A DNA stretch of 41,911 nt from Beijerinckiaceae bacterium (GCA_030684835.1 JAUXWZ010000084.1:1-41911), one strand, 5' to 3'; counted from the first letter of the stretch, positions 9,714-18,485 are shown. The notes: generated by a model not told the origin, from the sequence alone. Made by a program: numbers and translations.

Positions 9714-10196
9714 GTGAAACTCAACGACATTCGCGACAATCCAGGCTCCTCCAAGGACCGCATGCGCGTGGGCCGTGGTATTGGCTCTGGCAAAGGCAAG
9801 CAGGCGGGTCGCGGCGGCAAGGGCCAGACGGCCCGTTCCGGCGTCCGCATCAAGGGCTTCGAAGGCGGCCAGATGCCGCTACATCGTCGACTGCCCAAGC
9901 GCGGCTTCAACGCCCCGTTCTCCACCGATTACAACGAGGTTAACCTCGGCCGCCTGCAGCAGGCGGTAGAGGCAGGCGTACTCGACGCGGGCAAGGTTGT
10001 AACGCTCGAAGCTCTGATCGAGGCGGGCGTTTGCGCTAAGGCGCGCGACGGCGTCAAGATCCTCGGCAACGGCGAGTTGACGGCAAAGCTCAATCTCGAA
10101 GTTGCAGCAGCTTCCAAGTCTGCTGTTTCGGCGATCGAGAAGGCCGGCGGGTCGGTCAAGTTGCTCAACGCAGTTGTTGAAGCTGCCGAAGCCTGA
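9714..10196 (+). CDS. rplO: 50S ribosomal protein L15
   Basis: L15 (160 residues) starts [29 protein letters not shown], with the Gly/Lys-rich N-terminal arm ([34 protein letters not shown]) that threads through 23S rRNA. I place the start at the GTG at 9714, after GAGGAGGG and matching the family; the frame is open 39 nt further upstream but overlaps rpmD. It is the last ribosomal gene before secY, with a 143-nt gap that contains two hairpins. Confidence 0.95.
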   Translation: MKLNDIRDNPGSSKDRMRVGRGIGSGKGKQAGRGGKGQTARSGVRIKGFEGGQMPLHRRLPKRGFNAPFSTDYNEVNLGRLQQAVEAGVLDAGKVVTLEALIEAGVCAKARDGVKILGNGELTAKLNLEVAAASKSAVSAIEKAGGSVKLLNAVVEAAEA

Positions 10197-10203
10197 TCGG
10201 ATA

Positions 10204-10235
10204 GGACGTCGCCGTTTGCGGCGTCCAACATTTTT
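10204..10235 (+). terminator. Hairpin with T-run after rplO
   Basis: GGACG (10204-10208) pairs with CGTCC (10222-10226), with an inner CCG/CGG stem around TTTG; AACA then TTTTT (10231-10235) follow. This is the shape of a weak intrinsic terminator or attenuator between rplO and secY. Because secY and adk are expected to be co-transcribed from the spc operon, partial read-through is likely. Confidence 0.45.
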
Positions 10236-10236
10236 C

Positions 10237-10272
10237 GAGCGGGGCGTAAGGCGTCGACCTTTCGCCCCGTTC
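10237..10272 (+). promoter_or_regulatory. Long hairpin upstream of secY
   Basis: GAGCGGGGCG (10237-10246) pairs with CGCCCCGTTC (10263-10272) with one G-T pair, and after a T-T mismatch AAGG pairs with CCTT around a CGTCGA loop: 14 pairs in 36 nt. It follows the previous hairpin by one base. It could act together with it as an attenuator or set secY expression relative to the ribosomal genes; this is inference. Confidence 0.45.
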
Positions 10273-10339
10273 TAATGTCATAAGTAGCGGCATAGTCTCA
10301 GGAACAGGGCGCGCCCGGCGCGCCGCTCGGAGCTCAAAA

Positions 10340-11674
10340 ATGGCATCGGCAGCCGAACAGCTCGCTTCCTCAATCAATTTCTCGGCGATTGCGAAAGCCG
10401 AAGAGCTCAAGAAGCGCATCTGGTTTACCCTCGGCGCGCTAATTATCTATCGCATCGGGACGTATATTCCGCTGCCTGGCATTGATCCTGTGGCGTTCGA
10501 GCAGAGCTTTACCGGCAGCCAGCAGGGCGTACTTGAACTTTTCAACATGTTCGCGGGCGGCGCCGTTCAGCGTATGGCGATCTTCGCCCTGAACATCATG
10601 CCCTACATCTCAGCCTCCATCATCATTCAGCTTATGACGTCGGTGGTGCCGACGCTGGAAGCGCTGAAGAAGGAAGGCGAGTCAGGCCGCAAGGTCATCA
10701 ATCAATACACCCGCTACCTCACGGTCGTACTTGCGGTATTCCAGGCGTGGGGAATCGCCATCGGTCTCCAGGGGCAGACCGGCATTGTCGCCAATCCCGG
10801 GCCTTTCTTCATTATTTCGACGATCCTCTCGCTGACCGGAGGTACGATCTTCCTGATGTGGCTGGGTGAGCAGATCACCGCGCGTGGCATCGGTAATGGC
10901 GCATCTCTGATCATCTTCGCAGGCATCGTCGCCGCGTTCCCCTCGGCCATCGTGTCGACGCTCGAACTTGGCCGACAGGGCGCCCTGTCAACGGCGCTCA
11001 TCCTTGTCGTGATGTTGATGTCGGTTGTCGTGATCGCCTTCATCGTGTTCATGGAGCGCGCGCAGCGCCGATTGCTCATCACCTATCCAAAGCGACAGGT
11101 GGGTCAGAACCAGATGGTTGGTGGGCAGACGTCATTCCTGCCCCTCAAGATCAACACGGCAGGCGTGATTCCGCCGATCTTTGCGTCGTCTCTCTTGTTG
11201 TTGCCGACGACATTGGCGAATTTCTCGCAGGCCGGGGCGACTGGCTGGCTGGCGACGTTCAACACCTACTTTGCGCACGGTCGTCCGGCCTACATGATTT
11301 TCTACGTGATGCTGATCGCGTTTTTTGCGTTCTTCTACACGGCCATCGTTTTCAATCCGACGGAAACGGCGGACAATCTCAAGAAACACGGCGGATTCAT
11401 TCCGGGCATTCGCCCCGGTGAACGGACCGGGGAATACATCGATTATGTGTTGACCCGCATCACCGTTATCGGCGCGCTGTATCTATCCGCCATTTGTCTG
11501 TTACCCGAAATACTCATTTCCTACGCGGCCTTGCCGTTCTATTTCGGCGGCACGTCATTGCTGATCGTTGTCAGCGTGACGATGGACACGGTGGCGCAGG
11601 TGCACGGGCATCTTCAGGCTCAGCAATATGAAGGGCTTGTGCGCAAAGCAAAGCTTCGGGGGAGGCGCAGGTGA
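10340..11674 (+). CDS. secY: Protein translocase subunit SecY
   Basis: SecY (444 residues) is the channel of the SecYEG translocon in the inner membrane. Ten hydrophobic segments can be followed, starting at [16 protein letters not shown], with the conserved loops [28 protein letters not shown], the cytosolic loop with [15 protein letters not shown], and the C-terminal [23 protein letters not shown]. Length matches the family. The gene ends with GTGA, whose first three bases are the adk start. Confidence 0.97.
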   Translation: MASAAEQLASSINFSAIAKAEELKKRIWFTLGALIIYRIGTYIPLPGIDPVAFEQSFTGSQQGVLELFNMFAGGAVQRMAIFALNIMPYISASIIIQLMTSVVPTLEALKKEGESGRKVINQYTRYLTVVLAVFQAWGIAIGLQGQTGIVANPGPFFIISTILSLTGGTIFLMWLGEQITARGIGNGASLIIFAGIVAAFPSAIVSTLELGRQGALSTALILVVMLMSVVVIAFIVFMERAQRRLLITYPKRQVGQNQMVGGQTSFLPLKINTAGVIPPIFASSLLLLPTTLANFSQAGATGWLATFNTYFAHGRPAYMIFYVMLIAFFAFFYTAIVFNPTETADNLKKHGGFIPGIRPGERTGEYIDYVLTRITVIGALYLSAICLLPEILISYAALPFYFGGTSLLIVVSVTMDTVAQVHGHLQAQQYEGLVRKAKLRGRRR

Positions 11675-12252
11675 AATTGATACTTCTCGGTCCGCCGGGT
11701 GCGGGCAAGGGAACACAAGCGACGCGTCTGATGGAGAAGCACGGAATTCCGCAGCTCTCCACCGGCGATATGCTTCGGGCAGCCGTAAAAGCTGGCACGC
11801 CGGTAGGTCTGCAGGCCAAGGCCGTGATGGAGACGGGCGGGCTTGTGTCGGACCAGATCGTCGTCGGCATCATCGCTGACCGCATGGACGAGCCGGACGC
11901 CCGCAAGGGTTTCATACTCGATGGTTTTCCGCGCACGGTCGCTCAGGCGCAGGCGCTGGATGACATGTTAGCCCAGAAGCGCATGAAGCTCGACGGGATC
12001 GTTGAGCTGAAGGTCGACGAAAACGCGCTTCTCGCCCGCATCGAGAAGCGGGCAGCCGAGACCGTCGCTGCCGGAGAGATGGTGCGCGTGGACGATAACC
12101 CGCAAGCGTTCAAAAAGCGGCTTGAGGCCTATCGCGAACAGACAGCGCCCGTATCCGCCTATTACGCATCGAAAGGCACGCTCAAACAGGTAGATGGCAT
12201 GGCCTCCATCGACGATGTGAGTAGGGCGATCGATAGCGCCCTGGTTGATTAA
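11671..12252 (+). CDS. adk: Adenylate kinase (short form)
   Basis: This 193-residue enzyme interconverts ATP plus AMP and 2 ADP. It has the P-loop [11 protein letters not shown] at residues 7-17, the AMP-binding STGDMLRAA, and the DGFPRT motif. The lid is the short form with no zinc-binding cysteines, normal for alphaproteobacteria, and it ends near the family length of about 190. The start is a GTG at 11671 that overlaps the secY TGA (GTGA), so the two are translationally coupled. A 215-nt gap with two hairpins follows. Confidence 0.96.
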   Translation: MKLILLGPPGAGKGTQATRLMEKHGIPQLSTGDMLRAAVKAGTPVGLQAKAVMETGGLVSDQIVVGIIADRMDEPDARKGFILDGFPRTVAQAQALDDMLAQKRMKLDGIVELKVDENALLARIEKRAAETVAAGEMVRVDDNPQAFKKRLEAYREQTAPVSAYYASKGTLKQVDGMASIDDVSRAIDSALVD

Positions 12253-12263
12253 TTCGGTTATCG

Positions 12264-12317
12264 CCTGAAAGGATCGTCCTTTCGGGTGGTCGCGTGTTGA
12301 CTCCAGGCCTTGCCTGG
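12264..12317 (+). promoter_or_regulatory. Tandem hairpins in the adk-rpsM gap
   Basis: The first element pairs CCTGAAAGGA (12264-12273) with TCCTTTCGGG (12277-12286) around a 3-nt loop, ten pairs including one G-T. The second pairs CCAGGC (12303-12308) with GCCTGG (12312-12317). Neither is followed by a T-run. They lie at the spc/alpha operon boundary in a 215-nt gap, where the rest (12318-12467) shows no clear signal apart from a GGAG ribosome-binding site before rpsM. Attenuation or RNA processing is plausible but unproven. Confidence 0.45.
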
Positions 12318-12467
12318 CCTAGTCACCGCGTATCCATAGAGACGCCAGCGTCCCGGAGCCTTCTTCAGGAAGGGTCGGGTTTGTTTGCGTTTCGCCCTCG
12401 CAAGGCCGGCCTCCACCGGTGCGGGGTTATCTTAACGCTGCCTAGCAGCATCAGATGGAGACGGCCT

Positions 12468-12836
12468 ATGGCCCGTATAGCTGGCGTTAACATTCCGACT
12501 GGCAAGCGCGTTATCATTGCGCTTCAGTACATTCACGGCATCGGCTCCAAGAAGGCCGAGGAGATTTGTGAAAAGGTGAAGATCCCGGCCGAGCGGCGCG
12601 TTTCTCAGCTCACCGACGCTGAAGTCCTTCAGATTCGCGAGACGATCGATCGCGACTACCTCGTTGAAGGCGATCTGCGCCGCGAAGTGTCGATCAACAT
12701 CAAGCGCCTCATGGATCTTGGTTGCTATCGTGGCCTGCGCCATCGTCGCCAGCTGCCCGTTCGCGGCCAGCGCACGCACACCAACGCCCGCACCCGCAAG
12801 GGCAAGGCGAAGGCGATCGCCGGCAAGAAGAAGTAA
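12468..12836 (+). CDS. rpsM: 30S ribosomal protein S13
   Basis: S13 (122 residues) starts [26 protein letters not shown] and includes the helix-two-turns-helix segment and the rRNA-binding tail [29 protein letters not shown]. It contacts the P-site tRNA and L5. The ATG at 12468 was chosen from family length; the frame is open upstream to 12294 but through the non-coding gap. A GGAG site lies 10 nt before the ATG. Confidence 0.97.
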   Translation: MARIAGVNIPTGKRVIIALQYIHGIGSKKAEEICEKVKIPAERRVSQLTDAEVLQIRETIDRDYLVEGDLRREVSINIKRLMDLGCYRGLRHRRQLPVRGQRTHTNARTRKGKAKAIAGKKK

Positions 12837-12859
12837 TCCCGCACATCGAAGCGGTGAGA

Positions 12860-12884
12860 GCCCGCGCGTAAGGCGCGGGCCTTT
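12860..12884 (+). terminator. GC-rich hairpin after rpsM
   Basis: GCCCGCGC (12860-12867) pairs perfectly with GCGCGGGC (12873-12880) around a GTAAG loop, followed by CTTTG. The T-tract is short, so it is at best a weak terminator or attenuator between rpsM and rpsK, which are expected to share a transcript. Confidence 0.45.
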
Positions 12885-12949
12885 GACCACATTCCATTTG
12901 ATCCCCAGCGCCTGGAGCTACGGGCGCGCCTGAAGGAAGAGTAGAGACT

Positions 12950-13339
12950 ATGGCTAAAGAAGCTAACCGCGTCCGCCGCCGCGAACGCAAGAACATCGCC
13001 TCCGGCGTCGCGCATGTCAGCTCGACGTTCAACAACACGATGATCACCATCTCCGACGCGCAGGGCAACACCATCGCATGGTCGTCCGCCGGCACCATGG
13101 GCTTCAAGGGTTCGCGCAAGTCGACCCCCTATGCCGCTCAGATGGCTGCTGAGGACGCTGCGCGCAAGGCGTCGGAACATGGCGTTCGTACCGTGGAAGT
13201 TGAGGTTTCAGGCCCCGGTTCAGGTCGTGAATCTGCGCTGCGCGCTTTGCAGGCCGCCGGCTTTACGGTGACCTCGATCCGCGACGTAACGCCGATCCCG
13301 CACAACGGCTGCCGTCCCCGCAAGCGCCGCCGCGTCTGA
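12950..13339 (+). CDS. rpsK: 30S ribosomal protein S11
   Basis: S11 (129 residues) contains [44 protein letters not shown] and the signature [22 protein letters not shown] ending CRPRKRRRV. It forms part of the platform near the E site. Length is exactly typical. The ATG is preceded by GGAAGAG. It is separated from rpoA by 116 nt. Confidence 0.97.
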   Translation: MAKEANRVRRRERKNIASGVAHVSSTFNNTMITISDAQGNTIAWSSAGTMGFKGSRKSTPYAAQMAAEDAARKASEHGVRTVEVEVSGPGSGRESALRALQAAGFTVTSIRDVTPIPHNGCRPRKRRRV

Positions 13340-13455
13340 CGCATCAAAATAATCCGCGCGTGCTGGCCGACGGGCTGCGCGCGCGTTCGTCTAGAACTCC
13401 ATAGCCGCGGGCCAGGGTCGACGGACCGATATGCCCGGGGCGCCGAGAGGCCGCC

Positions 13456-14472
13456 GTGATTCAGAAGAACTGGCAAGAACTCATCAAGCCGAACAAGCTC
13501 GAGGTCGCCTCGGGTCATGACCCGCGCCGCATGGCGACGCTCGTCGCCGAGCCACTTGAGCGCGGTTTCGGTTTGACGCTCGGAAACTCGCTGCGCCGCA
13601 TCCTGTTGTCTTCGCTTCAGGGCGCCGCCATCACGTCCGTTCACATTGACGGCGTGCTCCACGAATTTTCGTCGATCCCTGGCGTACGTGAAGATGTCAC
13701 CGACATCATCCTGAACATCAAGGACATCGCCATCAAGATGCAGGGCGAAGGCCCCAAGCGCATGATCCTGAAGAAGCAGGGTCCTGGCGCGGTCGTGGCT
13801 GGCGACATCCAGGTGACGGGCGATATTCAGGTGCTCAACCCCAACCTCGTGCTTTGCACGCTGGACGAAGGCGCTGAGATCCGGATGGAGTTCACGGCCA
13901 ACACCGGCAAGGGCTATGTCCCGGCCGACCGTAACCGTACGGAAGACGCGCCCATCGGTCTCATCCCGGTCGACAGCATCTACTCGCCTGTGAAGAAAGT
14001 CAGCTATCGCGTTGAGAATACACGCGAAGGTCAGATCCTTGATTATGACAAGCTGACGATGATCATCGAGACGAACGGCGCGATTTCGCCCGAAGATTCG
14101 GTCGCATACTCGGCTCGCATCCTGCAGGATCAGCTCAACGTCTTCGTGAATTTCGAAGAGCCCCGCCGCGAGGAAGCCACCCCGTCAATCCCCGAGCTCG
14201 CCTTCAACCCGGCGCTGCTCAAGAAGGTGGACGAACTCGAGCTTTCGGTGCGTTCTGCGAACTGCCTGAAGAACGACAACATCGTCTACATTGGCGACCT
14301 GATCCAGAAGTCGGAAGCCGAAATGCTCCGCACGCCGAACTTCGGACGCAAGTCTCTTAACGAGATCAAGGAAGTGCTTGCTCAGATGGGCTTGCATCTT
14401 GGCATGGAAGTGCCGGGCTGGCCGCCTGAGAACATCGAAGAGCTCGCGAAGCGCTTCGAGGAGCATTACTAG
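13456..14472 (+). CDS. rpoA: DNA-directed RNA polymerase subunit alpha
   Basis: RpoA (338 residues) nucleates RNA polymerase assembly. The N-terminal domain (about 1-235) has the dimerisation/beta-contact signature [21 protein letters not shown]; the C-terminal domain (about 255-325) has [23 protein letters not shown] and [16 protein letters not shown], with residues used for UP-element and activator contact. The start is GTG at 13456, preceded by GAGAGG, and gives [17 protein letters not shown], which matches alphaproteobacterial RpoA. It is followed by a hairpin and then rplQ. Confidence 0.97.
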   Translation: MIQKNWQELIKPNKLEVASGHDPRRMATLVAEPLERGFGLTLGNSLRRILLSSLQGAAITSVHIDGVLHEFSSIPGVREDVTDIILNIKDIAIKMQGEGPKRMILKKQGPGAVVAGDIQVTGDIQVLNPNLVLCTLDEGAEIRMEFTANTGKGYVPADRNRTEDAPIGLIPVDSIYSPVKKVSYRVENTREGQILDYDKLTMIIETNGAISPEDSVAYSARILQDQLNVFVNFEEPRREEATPSIPELAFNPALLKKVDELELSVRSANCLKNDNIVYIGDLIQKSEAEMLRTPNFGRKSLNEIKEVLAQMGLHLGMEVPGWPPENIEELAKRFEEHY

Positions 14473-14482
14473 AATTTGCAGC

Positions 14483-14516
14483 AACCCCTCTCTTCGCGTC
14501 GCGCAGAGAGGGGTTT
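14483..14516 (+). terminator. 10-bp hairpin between rpoA and rplQ
   Basis: AACCCCTCTC (14483-14492) pairs perfectly with GAGAGGGGTT (14506-14515), and the strand continues TTC. The stem is strong but the T-run is only three bases, so partial termination or 3'-end protection of the rpoA transcript are the likely roles. It sits in the 98-nt gap before rplQ. Confidence 0.5.
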
Positions 14517-14570
14517 CAAGCAACGACGGTCGACCCTTGGCACGGCGGCCGCAAAAAGCAGGAGTAAGCC

Positions 14571-14975
14571 ATGTATCACGGACGCAAAAAGCGCCGCTTT
14601 AACCGCACCGCTGAACACCGCAAGGCGATGTTCGCAAATATGTGCCAAGCGCTCATCAAGCACGAACAGATTGTCACCACGCTGCCAAAGGCGAAAGATC
14701 TTCGCCCGGTCATCGAGAAGCTCGTGACCCTCGGCAAGCGCGGAGACCTGCATGCCCGCCGTCAGGCGATCGCGCAGATCAAGGACGTCGTCATGGTCAA
14801 GAAGCTCTTCGACGTGCTCGGCCCGCGCTACAAGGAACGCAACGGCGGTTATACGCGCGTGCTTAAGGCGGGCTTCCGCTTTGGCGACAACGCTGCGATG
14901 GCCGTCATCGAATTCGTTGATCGCGATGTCGACGCCAAGGGCAAGGACTCCGGTCCGACCTCCGAAGCCGCCTGA
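14571..14975 (+). CDS. rplQ: 50S ribosomal protein L17
   Basis: L17 (134 residues) begins [26 protein letters not shown]; the family core continues with [36 protein letters not shown] and the end [29 protein letters not shown] short tail follows. AGGAG lies 7 nt upstream of the ATG. It closes the alpha operon and is followed by a clear intrinsic terminator. Confidence 0.97.
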   Translation: MYHGRKKRRFNRTAEHRKAMFANMCQALIKHEQIVTTLPKAKDLRPVIEKLVTLGKRGDLHARRQAIAQIKDVVMVKKLFDVLGPRYKERNGGYTRVLKAGFRFGDNAAMAVIEFVDRDVDAKGKDSGPTSEAA

Positions 14976-14997
14976 ACAGGCCGCCCCGATTTACGAA

Positions 14998-15023
14998 AGG
15001 TCCGCTTCGGCGGGCCTTTTTTA
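14998..15023 (+). terminator. Intrinsic terminator after rplQ
   Basis: AGGTCCGC (14998-15005) and GCGGGCCT (15010-15017) form an 8-bp stem (one T-G pair) with a TTCG tetraloop, followed directly by a run of six T. This ends the ribosomal supercluster. The acylphosphatase gene on the opposite strand ends 14 bp further on, so it may serve both directions. Confidence 0.9.
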
Positions 15024-15036
15024 TTGACGACAACAA

Positions 15037-15345
15037 CTAGCGCGTCGGTAGCACGACGAAATGCGCTCCGAACGTCTCTGATAGCGCCTCTTTGGTTTCC
15101 TCATTGATTTGAACGACGGTTACATCCGCCTTGGGCGGCCCGCGGAGCAAGCTCTCGGCCATTTGCGCAACACGGTCGGCATCCCCGGAAAAGACAGCCT
15201 CTACAGACCCGTCGCTTCTATTGCGAACAAATCCGTTCAGTCCGAGCGCAATTGCGTGGGCGTTTACCCACGCGCGGTAGCCAACCCTTTGCACTCGCCC
15301 GCGGACGAAAGCGCGAATAGTGCGTTCATTTGAATTCTCGTTCAT
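15037..15345 (-). CDS. acyP: Acylphosphatase
   Basis: This 102-residue protein hydrolyses acyl phosphates in the cytosol. The phosphate-binding loop is FVRGRVQRVGYRAWV with the catalytic Arg at position 24, and the catalytic Asn is in FVRNRSDGSVEAVFSG at position 42. Length matches the family (about 90-100). In the usual signature (V-Q-G-V-x-F/Y-R) the residue after Q is glycine; here the codon is AGG, so Arg20 replaces it, which could affect activity. It is convergent with rplQ and divergent from the lipoprotein gene downstream. The ATG has only a weak ribosome-binding site. Confidence 0.9.
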   Translation of the reverse strand: MNENSNERTIRAFVRGRVQRVGYRAWVNAHAIALGLNGFVRNRSDGSVEAVFSGDADRVAQMAESLLRGPPKADVTVVQINEETKEALSETFGAHFVVLPTR

Positions 15346-15547
15346 GGGTCGTCCAGGTCAAGGCGCGTTCGTGATCGCGCGGAGTTCGTCAATCTTAACG
15401 GAAGCTTCACCAGCTCAAACAAATTTTGCCTCATTGTCGGTCAGCCCGACTGCAAGTCGCCTGTACTTAACTAGCGTGACACTCTCCCCGGCTATTGTTT
15501 CCCAAGCGTAAGTCTGCCGCGTTTGTTGATTTCGAGTTGGGGGCGTC

Positions 15548-16561
15548 ATGGTTTTCTTGCCGTTTGATCGTGTTGGCTTGACCCGTCCATTTGTAGTTTG
15601 CCTACTCGCTGGAAGTCTCGGTGGTTGTTATACGCTGGGTGGGGGCGCGGGTAAGTCAGCGGCGAGTCCCAGCACACCGACGCCGGCAAAATTCGCCTCA
15701 TTCTCCGGCACAGTGACATCGAAGGGCGTCATAACCCAGGCGGTCACCAATCAGGTCGCCGGGACAAGCACGCTGACGGTTGAAACCAAGGATCTGCCGG
15801 CCCAAATCGAGACTTTCGTTCAGCCGCCGGACCCGACCACGAAGCAGCAGCGGGTGGATTTCCGGGCTGGCGGCTACGGCTATTTTGGAACGGATGAGGG
15901 AAAAGTTGAACACAGCGGGGCGGCCGTTCGCGGCTCCGCCGTTCACAGTGCCGATACATGGGTGATTTACACGAACACGCCAGGTTCGCGCCTTGACACG
16001 AGCCTGGGCGCGCCGAGTCTTCAGCATTCCTATGTCGGTGTCGCGAGCCTTGGCAAACGCGCCGCGGGCTCTTCGGGGTCGATGTATTCTTATTCCGCCG
16101 GGTTCTTTGGCGGCGAAAGCACTGCGAATATGCCTGTCTCCGGCAAGGCCGAATACGCGGGGACGTTCGAGGGCTTCCAGGAGACGTCGGTTAATGGCTC
16201 CGAACTGGTTAAAAGCAACATATCGGGCAAGGCAAACCTCGCTGTTGATTTTGGCGCCAATACTGTTCGCGGGCGGATTGACGACATCAACAATCATAGC
16301 GCCGGGCCGGTCAAGGTCGCGACCGAATACAGCGTTGGATACAATGGCAGCATCTCGAAATCATCGTTCACAGGGATGTCCTGGCTGACGCAGAAGAACA
16401 GCGATATGCCGCTTAACGGCTTCTCTCAGAATTCAGGCACGCTTCAGGGTGGCTTCTTCGGCCCGGGCGCGGCTGAGGCGGCAGGCGCCGTTGGCGTATC
16501 GGCGGCGAGTGAATCGAAGAAGTATCTCATCACCGGAGCCTTTGGCGCGAAGAAGAAATAA
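15548..16561 (+). CDS. Surface lipoprotein with TbpB-like C-terminal barrel (probable Slam cargo)
   Basis: The 337-residue protein has a signal peptide ending in the lipobox-like AGSLGG-C (Cys27), then a Gly/Ser/Pro-rich linker. Residues about 160-337 read like the handle and beta-barrel of transferrin-binding-protein-B-type proteins: SYSAGFFGGESTANMPVSG, then SGKANLAVDFGANTVRGRIDD, then GGFFGPGAAEAAGAVGV and the terminal ITGAFGAKK. That last block, with GxFYGPxAxExGG and GAFGAK, is the hallmark of this family. Such lipoproteins are flipped to the cell surface by Slam proteins, and a Slam-like gene begins 5 nt downstream. The ligand is unknown: residues 45-160 have no recognisable domain, and no TonB receptor is adjacent. 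GGGGG precedes the ATG. Confidence 0.85.
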   Translation: MVFLPFDRVGLTRPFVVCLLAGSLGGCYTLGGGAGKSAASPSTPTPAKFASFSGTVTSKGVITQAVTNQVAGTSTLTVETKDLPAQIETFVQPPDPTTKQQRVDFRAGGYGYFGTDEGKVEHSGAAVRGSAVHSADTWVIYTNTPGSRLDTSLGAPSLQHSYVGVASLGKRAAGSSGSMYSYSAGFFGGESTANMPVSGKAEYAGTFEGFQETSVNGSELVKSNISGKANLAVDFGANTVRGRIDDINNHSAGPVKVATEYSVGYNGSISKSSFTGMSWLTQKNSDMPLNGFSQNSGTLQGGFFGPGAAEAAGAVGVSAASESKKYLITGAFGAKKK

Positions 16562-16566
16562 GCCCG

Positions 16567-17877
16567 GTGTTGTCCATCTGGCGCTCTGTATGTCTCGCGC
16601 TGCTGCTCGCGTGTTTCGTTTCTCCGCCCGCGCGAAGCGACGAGGCGGCCGAGAAGGCGGCATTCGAACAGGCTGAGCAGCTGATTCAGGCGCGCCGCTT
16701 CGACGACGCGCGAAAACTGCTGGCCGCGACGCCGCGCGAGAGTGGATACGCACGCGTCTATGGCGGGTTTGTCTATGCCCGTCTCGATGAGGAAACCGGG
16801 CGCCTGACCACAGCGCGCGATGCGTATCGCAAAATCCTTGAGGCCCACCCCAGTCTCGCGCGCGTACGCCTTCATCTGGCGCGCACGCTCGCCAAGCTCG
16901 AAGACAATGACGCCGCACGCCGCCACTATGAATTCGTGCTCGGCGCAGCCGATGTAACCGCGCCTTATGCTGATCGCGTGCGGGCCGATATGCGCCTGCT
17001 CGACGGAGCGAAAAGTTGGAGCGCGCAGGGGTATGTGACCGTTGCGCCAACGTCCAACATGACGAGCGGGGCATCACAGGATGTCATCATCATAGGTGGG
17101 TTGCCCTTCACGCCAGCGGCGGCGTCCCGCCGCAGGCCCGGCGTCGGCGCCTTGTACGGCGCAGACCTCTCCTATGCTGCGCCGGTGTCTGGAAACTGGG
17201 GCTGGGTGGGGACGCTCTCAACCGTCAATCGCGACTATCAGGGCAGTGCGTATGACGATCGCACCGCGCGCGCGAGTGCGGGCGTGCGATATCTAGTTCC
17301 CGGCGGCGTCGCGATGCTTGAGTTGGTCGGGATCCGGCGCTGGTTTGGTGATGCTGGCTACCAATATTCATTCGGGCCCCTTTTATCGACGCGCTTCTTT
17401 GCGACAGAAAAAGATCGCATCACCGGCTCGGTATCTTTTGCCGAACAGCGTTACGACGACGCCAAATATCTGAACGGCCACCGTATATCCCTTGCAGCAA
17501 GCTGGGACAGATTCACATGGCCGGGACAATTCGTTCGCCTCGGCGCTTCGTATGATCGCGAGACGGCGCGCAACGATCACATGACGTTCAATGAATTTGG
17601 CGGGCTGGTTGGATATAATGTCGAGACGCCCTGGGCGCTGTCAGTATACCCGGAGCTTGCCTACGCGTACCGCGCCTACGAAGGCGACTTTCCGTTGTTG
17701 AACGAACCGCGCCGTGATCACCGCGTGGTGGGCTCACTCTCGCTGGTGAAAACGAACCTCACGCTCTTCGGTCTCGCGCCGCGCTTGTTGCTCAGCTACA
17801 CGCACAATTTCTCGAACGTGAAATTCTATCAGTATGACCGCATTGATACGGCGCTCACGCTGACGCGCGGCTTCTGA
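16567..17877 (+). CDS. Slam-like outer-membrane translocator (TPR + DUF560-type barrel)
   Basis: The 436-residue protein has a signal peptide (cleavage probably after the Ala/Arg-rich end near residue 24), an N-terminal helical part with two or three TPR-like repeats (AEQLIQARRFDDARKLL, TARDAYRKILEAHPSLARVRLHLARTLAKLEDNDAARRHYE; about 30-135), and from about residue 150 to the end an alternating beta-strand pattern of a 14-stranded-type barrel finishing in a C-terminal Phe. This layout is that of surface lipoprotein assembly modulators (Slam, type XI secretion), which move lipoproteins across the outer membrane. The start is GTG at 16567, 5 nt after the partner lipoprotein. It converges with the next gene, only 6 bp apart. 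Confidence 0.85.
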   Translation: MLSIWRSVCLALLLACFVSPPARSDEAAEKAAFEQAEQLIQARRFDDARKLLAATPRESGYARVYGGFVYARLDEETGRLTTARDAYRKILEAHPSLARVRLHLARTLAKLEDNDAARRHYEFVLGAADVTAPYADRVRADMRLLDGAKSWSAQGYVTVAPTSNMTSGASQDVIIIGGLPFTPAAASRRRPGVGALYGADLSYAAPVSGNWGWVGTLSTVNRDYQGSAYDDRTARASAGVRYLVPGGVAMLELVGIRRWFGDAGYQYSFGPLLSTRFFATEKDRITGSVSFAEQRYDDAKYLNGHRISLAASWDRFTWPGQFVRLGASYDRETARNDHMTFNEFGGLVGYNVETPWALSVYPELAYAYRAYEGDFPLLNEPRRDHRVVGSLSLVKTNLTLFGLAPRLLLSYTHNFSNVKFYQYDRIDTALTLTRGF

Positions 17878-17883
17878 CGCCGC

Positions 17884-18435
17884 TTACGTGCGATCGAATG
17901 GCGTTGCGAAACGCGGCCGCACTTTTGCGGCAGGCCCGCTGCGCTCTGGCGTCGCCGCGGTTTGCGGTGAACCGTCCGGTGCGCGCCACACGGGCGCGGC
18001 CCCGGCCGCAACACGCGGCGCGCAGGCCGCCAGTTCACGCATATAGGCGTCGGGAAAGGACCAGGCGCGCGCGGCCGCCAGAACGCTTTCCATGTAACCC
18101 GCGCGAGGCTCGCCCCGCGCAGTGGAGGCGCCGACGTAGATCAACGCGCGCGCGCTGCCACCGCCCTCGCGCAGCACCGGTTGCTGGATCTTCTTGTAGA
18201 GCCCGCTGGCGACGCCTTCGTAGCGGTCTAGCGAGCGAACGTCTGCGAGCGCAAGATCCCACAGCACGCCATGGACCGATCGTTGCGGATCGCGCAGGAA
18301 CGAGGCGTACCCGCCTTCCATGATGATGAAGCGGGATCGCGGCAGGCGCGCAGCGCCAAGCGGACGCGAAGCGGGCGCGCGCGTGCGCATTGCCTCGACG
18401 TCCATATTTGAACCGTAAGCAAAATAAAGCGGCAT
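17884..18435 (-). CDS. Gamma-glutamylcyclotransferase-like protein
   Basis: The 183-residue protein opens with LYFAYGSNMD, the YGSN loop that binds the gamma-glutamyl group in the GGCT/AIG2 fold, and contains VHGVLWDLALADVRSLDRYEGVASGLYKK, where the Glu of DRYEG is the expected acid/base residue. Proteins of this fold release 5-oxoproline from gamma-glutamyl amines or glutathione, but many bacterial members are uncharacterised. The C-terminal 50 residues (Pro/Ala-rich) are outside the fold. It follows the carboxylase alpha subunit by 50 nt on the same strand and could be co-transcribed. Confidence 0.8.
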   Translation of the reverse strand: MPLYFAYGSNMDVEAMRTRAPASRPLGAARLPRSRFIIMEGGYASFLRDPQRSVHGVLWDLALADVRSLDRYEGVASGLYKKIQQPVLREGGGSARALIYVGASTARGEPRAGYMESVLAAARAWSFPDAYMRELAACAPRVAAGAAPVWRAPDGSPQTAATPERSGPAAKVRPRFATPFDRT

Positions 18436-18485
18436 GCCGACAGCTTACCCGCCTCGCGCGCGGGAAGGAATAGTGCGCGCGTCGA

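Noticed and set aside
11671-13339. Missing rpmJ, infA and map between secY and rpsM
   Set aside because: Their absence here is normal for alphaproteobacteria, where these genes lie elsewhere, so it is not a deletion.
15447-15459. Small inverted repeat CGACT-gca-AGTCG upstream of the lipoprotein gene
   Set aside because: Arms of 5 bp are expected by chance in a 200-bp gap; no promoter pair lies in a fitting position around it.
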